Part shown: piece after piece, positions 59,112-64,000 of the stretch
Layout: each line of letters opens with the position of its first letter
Position numbering within the stretch: position 1 is the stretch's first letter
Assembly (NCBI GenBank): GCA_005765155.1
Contig: VCCP01000005.1
Coordinates: forward strand, 5,208,001 to 5,272,000
Source: Zelopaecilomyces penicillatus
Taxonomy: Eukaryota; Ascomycota; Sordariomycetes; Hypocreales; Pseudodiploosporaceae
DNA length: 64,000 nt
Reading direction: 5' to 3'
Position numbers and translations under genes: made by a program
The notes under the pieces: model-generated
What the model saw: the letters and a program-made list of their open reading frames with translations, nothing else
The model's database searches: none
Told to the model about the DNA's origin: nothing

Positions 59112-60620
59112 TAGCAAAAGATCAATCAACAGCCACCCAAACATGTTTCTATCTAATGTCAAAAGGTGATTGATCAAGATGTTGATGCATACACCTCTGT
59201 TGCTCAAGGCTGGTAATAATAGTTTCATTGGGCGATATGTCTCCCTCTGCTCCCTCTCACCACCAGAACTAGGCATGCCAGTGGCTGAGGGTGTTATTGG
59301 TTACGATGTCTAAAGCTAAATGTTTTTCGCCCACTTTCCCCAGCATTTATAGCCTATCAAGCTATAAGAAATAAAGCCAACTAGCCAAATCTTGCTTGTG
59401 TGGTTTGCAGCATCATAATCAAATCTGTAAGCGTCAGCCGAATAAGCGCCGATGCATTATCGGAATGATGATTTGGTTTATATCCGATGCCATGTCAAAC
59501 CCACTCTTAGTTTAAGCATCCTGTCATTTGTTTCTGTCATCTTACCTGCTCAAATTAGACGCATCCGAGAGTCTGTTTTTTCCTGTCATGAGCTTGGATG
59601 CAAGGTGGCGATCATCGGCCTCCCTGGTCTACATCTTGCCTTACCCAAGATATTAGTACTAATTTCTTAGTCGACATGTCAACCTTTTCATTGCTCCCCC
59701 TCTTGGTCGGTTCTGTCTGCGGCTAGCGGTTATATTTAGCTGCACCCTTCGTGCTGTCCATGCGTTTCATACAGCAAAACGAGGTTAAATCCGAGCGTCA
59801 AAACTTAACCAGGCAGCCATGTTGATCGGATGTAGAACACATACCGCTCTTTGTCCGATTGTAGATTCCACATTCATCTAGTATCATGCTTTGATATACC
59901 ATCCTAATGACCCTCTATACATCCTCTACATCATGAATCAAGCTAATTATATATTTTTGGTCTACCAAGTCGCGTGTTATATATCATTCCAGGTTACTTC
60001 ACACTATTGCAAGTCTGCATTTGTTTCTCAGCTAATCTATTCATACACTGCTCAGTCTCCTCTAGCAAGTGAAAGAAACAAGCCTATCCATTGTATTTTA
60101 TGACTTTAAATGAGTAAAATCAGACGGCATTCAAATTAAATAAAGAATCCTATTAGCTCCAACAAGTAATTGGTTGTTTTAGCATCATATACAAAGCGCA
60201 GACTTCCAGTAAATGAAGATATTCAAAAAGTGAGTGTAGATTTCGATGTAACTATAAAAAATAGCAGTTTTATACACTAGTCAGCCTACATTTTCCTACA
60301 GAGGAAATACACACATGCGCTGCTTTTCTAGCGCTTATCTTCACACATCAATACTATAGGCCATATCTGACAATCAAACGAATCGCCAAATCGGTGCTGC
60401 GGCCATGCCACCATGTCTAAGCACAGGTATAGTGATGAGTGAAGTCATCGGGGTTCTATCATTACCTTTCTTTGAATCCAAGTATATAAAGAAGTCCATT
60501 TCGCGTTCAAATAAAAGAAAATAACCCACAACAATCCATATCTATTCATTCAACATCATCATCGCCATCTTCATCATCTTCATTCAACATCACCAACCAT
60601 CAACCCCCACCATCACAACT
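59112..60620. other. AT-rich intergenic DNA
   Basis: No gene is seen. The promoter of the secreted protein at 60621 lies at the right end (TATATAAA at 60483-60490). Confidence 0.5.
60483..60490 (+). promoter_or_regulatory. TATA box
   Basis: TATATAAA lies 131 nt upstream of the ATG at 60621, followed by a CAAC/CATC-rich leader. Confidence 0.55.
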
Positions 60621-61142
60621 ATGCTGCTCAACTCCCTTTTCGTCTCTGCTGCCGTGTTCTTGACTGCAGTTGATGCCACTAGCTTTGTAAGAGCCTCTTC
60701 CTACGATACTTTACAAACCCGTTAACTAACCTGGTATTGCTAGTGGGTGAATAAAGGCTGCGTCATCGCCAGCACCGGGCACAATGGAGATCTCGAAAAG
60801 GTCTGCAACAGACAGCCCGGGACACGTACGATCAATGGTTACGTTGAAATCCTCGCTTGCATCTCAGGTAGGCGCGGAGATCAAAAGGCCAACTGCCAAT
60901 TTAAGGGAACTGTACCCGCAAACTGGAACCATGTGAACTTTGGAGCAGACAACTGTCTCTACAGCGAAGGCAAGAGTCGTAAGTATTGTGATATCTGATT
61001 TGATTGAGTACAAGACTGACCAATACTAGCCATTAGAGTTGGGTGTGCCAAGCCCATCACAGCTAAACCAGTAAGTTATCTGTCAAGCTATATAAAAATA
61101 AGTAATCCTAACTTATCGGTGTAGGTCCCGGATATCTACTAG
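60621..61142 (+). CDS. Small secreted cysteine-rich protein (119 aa)
   Basis: Four exons: 60621-60686, 60744-60978, 61030-61070 and 61125-61142; donors GTAAGA/GTAAGT and AG acceptors, all phases closing, with a stop at 61140-61142. Exon 1 is exactly the signal peptide (MLLNSLFVSAAVFLTAVDA plus three residues), an arrangement also seen in the two paralogues near 3-5 kb. The mature protein has six Cys (in NKGCVI, EKVCNR, ILACIS, KANCQF, ADNCLY and VGCAKP), consistent with three disulfides. No family recognised. Size, signal peptide and an even Cys count suggest an extracellular effector-like protein; this is inference only. Confidence 0.78.
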
Positions 61143-63006
61143 TTCTTGAGTGCTAGCATTCATCAAACCAATATGCAAAGTCAGACTAAACTTAAGATAC
61201 CCAGAGCCGCCAAGGATAATCAAGGGTGGTAGGAATCGATGGAGTACATTGCAACAACCAGGTAAATAAGGATCAGTTAGATATTTATATACACTAAGTA
61301 TAAGTGAACATCTTTTAAACAGCTAGATCTGTTGCTTGTTAAATCATATATCTGTAAAAAGGTGCCTGTTAAAGTTTACTCTATATATCTTAAGTATAGT
61401 AAATAGGTAGGGACATATCACTATGGCAATATATATAATAGTTAACTTGGCCAGATTTTATATTACTGTCCGAATGTTCCTTGGAATAAGAATCACTGAA
61501 TAAGATACCACCTCGAAGATACCGTTGCTCTCGAGGTGTTGCTTTCCCTCACCCTTAACGATAGATAGGATGGGCACGAGAACCTTGGAACCATGATGGA
61601 GAAAAGCACGACTCGCGGATCGATCGTGGAGGGCAGTTCAAGCAAACCTTCTATATGAGGTCTATGGATAGCATTACGGACCAGTAGCCCTGCCTGAAAC
61701 AGGTCTCCAACACTAGCACACTGTGCATGAGTACAGACATCTTTTACGCCCGAAATGTCAAGGAGCTCTGAGAATACTGTTGAGCAATCATAACTCATGC
61801 TTCAGCAACAATCACCTAAATCCCGTGTTCATCATTCTGCATTCTTGCCATTTCGAACACATTCTCCAGCTCCCCTAGATTCACCAAGGACTTCTGGAGT
61901 GCCGTTAATTGGCCATTGTCTAATTTTGCAATCCTTCCATAGCTTTCTAATGACGACCGCTAGTCTTTGGTAAAGAACATGATAAGGCGTGGTTTAAGGA
62001 CCGCCTCTTCGAAAGTTCAAGCTGTGTCAGGAATGAAACTGTCTGGGCTGTGCTGGTAGGAAAGATTGCCCGCACTTCCATAACAACAGCCATTTCTTTG
62101 CTCGTAGTATCATATATATCTGTGTTCTATATATGTATTCATGGAACCTCAATATATTCTAGGCATTTCTGTCGGATGAATACCTTATCCGCGGCTTGGA
62201 TGGGCATGAACAGATTGTGCGGACGACTCCCAAGTAAATCATGGTCATCAGGCAGAGGGCACACAGGGGTATGCATGTCAGACAATAGGACATTAGATTA
62301 ACCATAAAAGTTGACAACAACAATGGGGCTGATGAAATGTGGCGAACTTTCCAAGAGAAATGTCAGAAAGCAGCATGGTCAAAAGTGAGATGAACCTTTC
62401 ACTTGCCAGAATAGACGCACCAGCTGGGGCTGATCATATAAGTCCCAAGCTAGAGCCCTTACACATGGATGACAGAGCCTTAAAAATAAATATCTCACAT
62501 GCAATTGCTCTTTCAGCCCAATTGATTGGGTGAGATTCTGCAACTTGCAGCCATATCAAGCCTAGGATCCCAGCCCTACGGTTTGGGATGTATATACAAG
62601 GGGTGCTGACCATCATTTCTTAGCTGAGTACTTTATACATGTACTCTGGCTTAAACCAGTCCGATCTGTTAAGAAATGCATTGTTTATTGATTGGTTCCA
62701 TTCTGGTTCAAGAGTTGCTGGCCCAAGTTGTGTAATGGAGAATCTAGCCCGATTTAGTGCCAAGTTGCATGTATTACAGCGATTTTAGTATGCATTTCCA
62801 GCCGCCCAGGTGAGACGGAGTATAAACCCTTTTCGGCCAAAGTTTCAGCTACACATGAAGTTTGCTTGAATGTATCGAGTATAAAGTTGATTCCAAGTCC
62901 AGGCTTATTCAACCATCCACACAACCTCAAATCACCAGAACTACTAGAACCTCAATTTACACTCCAATTACCACCAACAACCGGGAACTCCTCACAAGCA
63001 GAGACA
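61143..63006. other. AT-rich intergenic DNA
   Basis: Apart from the possible decayed coding sequence noted inside it and the promoter of the gene at 63007 (TATAAA at 62821-62826), nothing can be supported. Confidence 0.45.
61493..62330 (-). pseudogene. Possible decayed protein-coding gene
   Basis: On the minus strand, stretches of protein-like sequence occur in different frames: around 62330-62150, 62090-61990, 61950-61810 and an open frame 61798-61493 (ending SLRVRESNTSRATVSSRW). They are broken by stops and frame changes that I could not resolve by plausible introns. It may be a degraded gene in AT-rich DNA. No family recognised. Confidence 0.25.
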
Positions 63007-63516
63007 ATGCATCTCAACCTTTTTGCCTCCAAGGCTCTCTGCCTCACCACCCTGCTCGGCCTTACTCAAGCCGCTGCTCTGCCAGAGCCTGTCCACGCCG
63101 ACATTACACCGAACCAGCTCGAGGCCAGGATTGCGGGAAATGAGGCCATTGCACTTTACTGCTATTTGCCAAACGACAAGAGATGTGGCATCTGGGTTTC
63201 TTACACCAATGGCCAGACGCGTCGAAGCGTTAGTTTCCAAGCCACCGGCGCCAACGCTTGTAGGTCCCAGATGGGTCAAAGGCATACGAATGATGGCTTC
63301 TGGTCTCAGGCGAGCAGCAATTTCGGAGCGCCGGTTGTGCGTATTGGTTATAATCCAAGCCGCTCGACGTTAGACTTGGCCATCTCATCCCGGGGATCCA
63401 ACGATCATGGTTATGTTAATGCTCGCTGCGCGAATGAATTTCACTGGGGAGAAACAGTGGCGCAAGGCAAGAGCGTCGAGTATTATTTTCCCGACTTGAG
63501 AAAGAAGCTTTTCTAA
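63007..63516 (+). CDS. Small secreted protein (169 aa)
   Basis: The frame is open upstream to 62866, but the ATG at 63007 begins a signal peptide (MHLNLFASKALCLTTLLGLTQA), preceded by an ACAATGC context and a CA-rich leader, so it is the preferred start. A short pro-region with Glu/Pro residues is followed by a mature domain with four Cys (ALYCYL, DKRCGIW, ANACRSQ and NARCANE). There are alternating hydrophobic/polar strands such as LDLAISSRGSND and PVVRIGYNPS, suggesting a beta-rich fold. No family recognised. A TATA box is at 62821-62826. Confidence 0.75.
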   Translation: MHLNLFASKALCLTTLLGLTQAAALPEPVHADITPNQLEARIAGNEAIALYCYLPNDKRCGIWVSYTNGQTRRSVSFQATGANACRSQMGQRHTNDGFWSQASSNFGAPVVRIGYNPSRSTLDLAISSRGSNDHGYVNARCANEFHWGETVAQGKSVEYYFPDLRKKLF

Positions 63517-63519
63517 ACC

Positions 63520-64000
63520 ATCAACTGTTACATGCCTAGTTAGTAGGAGTATACAGAGTTTTATATACAATGGTTATGCCTACTAGATATATAGAATTTC
63601 ATGAGCCTAGGACATTTTCATTTATCTTGGGGGATGGAGGCATCAGTATTCTCTTACCTGTCATTTCAAGCAACTACAATGGCGATTATCTTCATATTGA
63701 GCAAGTAGGATATATGGACTTGGTGCGTTCTGGCAATGAAAATAGTTGTTATGAGTTTTATTTCAATACAAATTGCGCCAGATGTGCAGCCCGATCACGG
63801 TTGTGATCTTGCTTAGCCATTCAAATAGATTTCAATTTATAGCTTCGGTATACATTACTCGTTTGGTAGTGCTGTTTTTATTAACACCTATGGTCTTCGT
63901 TCCACTCCGTGATATTATGGATATACTAAGCACACAGGCAGATAGCGGAATGGCTCAGTACCTAAATAACGGGTAGGTTGCCAAACTTGCGTTATGAGTT
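63520..64000. other. Right edge, AT-rich
   Basis: The open frame 63570-63806 begins only 54 nt after the stop of the secreted gene and lacks support. It is treated as 3' flank. Nothing else is seen. Confidence 0.4.

Noticed and set aside
1..64000. tRNA, rRNA or CRISPR
   Set aside because: No B-box-like GGTTCGANNC in a cloverleaf context, no rRNA-like block and no spaced direct-repeat array was seen by eye; a covariance-model scan would settle tRNAs.

Overview
This window comes from a filamentous ascomycete, most likely a Sordariomycete and plausibly a member of the Hypocreales. The evidence is a class II hydrophobin, many short GT-AG introns of about 50-140 nt, Zn2Cys6 transcription factors, cytochrome P450s, membrane O-acyltransferases and several small secreted cysteine-containing proteins. 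No ribosomal RNA, tRNA, CRISPR array or intact transposon was recognised. Gene models below were spliced by hand from reading frames plus donor/acceptor sequences. Exon ends are given wherever the frame closes exactly.

Left part (1-8.7 kb, fairly AT-rich): a 78-residue secreted precursor with a duplicated unit and dibasic sites (1607); a small spliced unknown (2251); two paralogous small secreted proteins on the minus strand (3114 and 4929) that sit in a diverged segmental duplication, the second copy carrying an 82-nt hairpin in its upstream region; a DUF3431 protein (5718); and a small three-exon unknown (8134).

Metabolic block (9.3-21.1 kb): two wax-synthase-like membrane O-acyltransferases, two P450s and a P-loop sulfotransferase-like protein are arranged around two divergent promoters, then comes an Rds1-type ferritin-like secreted protein. 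It looks like a set of tailoring enzymes of a secondary-metabolite cluster, but no polyketide synthase, peptide synthetase or terpene cyclase is inside the window. A small secreted protein (22585) and an acyl-CoA ligase with an N-terminal extension (26314-23943) follow.

Middle part (26.3-57 kb): widely spaced genes with long, microsatellite-rich intergenic DNA. They are a TmpA-type membrane flavoprotein (28738), a SAM methyltransferase (34142-33130), a zeta-crystallin-like quinone oxidoreductase (36713), a proline-rich secreted protein (39427-38993), a Zn2Cys6 regulator with nested inverted repeats in its promoter (44135-41963), a class II hydrophobin with a long proline-rich leader (45515-44693), a zinc alcohol dehydrogenase containing an 11-nt microexon (49278), and an amino-acid permease with seven exons (53495-55728).

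Right part (57-64 kb): a second Zn2Cys6 regulator (57011-59108), then AT-rich DNA with two more small secreted proteins (60621 and 63007) and a possible decayed gene between them.

The two ends are rich in secreted, lineage-restricted proteins, which fits an accessory region. The most unusual items are the duplicated dibasic precursor, the duplicated secreted-protein pair with its private hairpin insertion, the two-part hydrophobin, the microexon dehydrogenase, and the dispersed TACGGAGTA motif.
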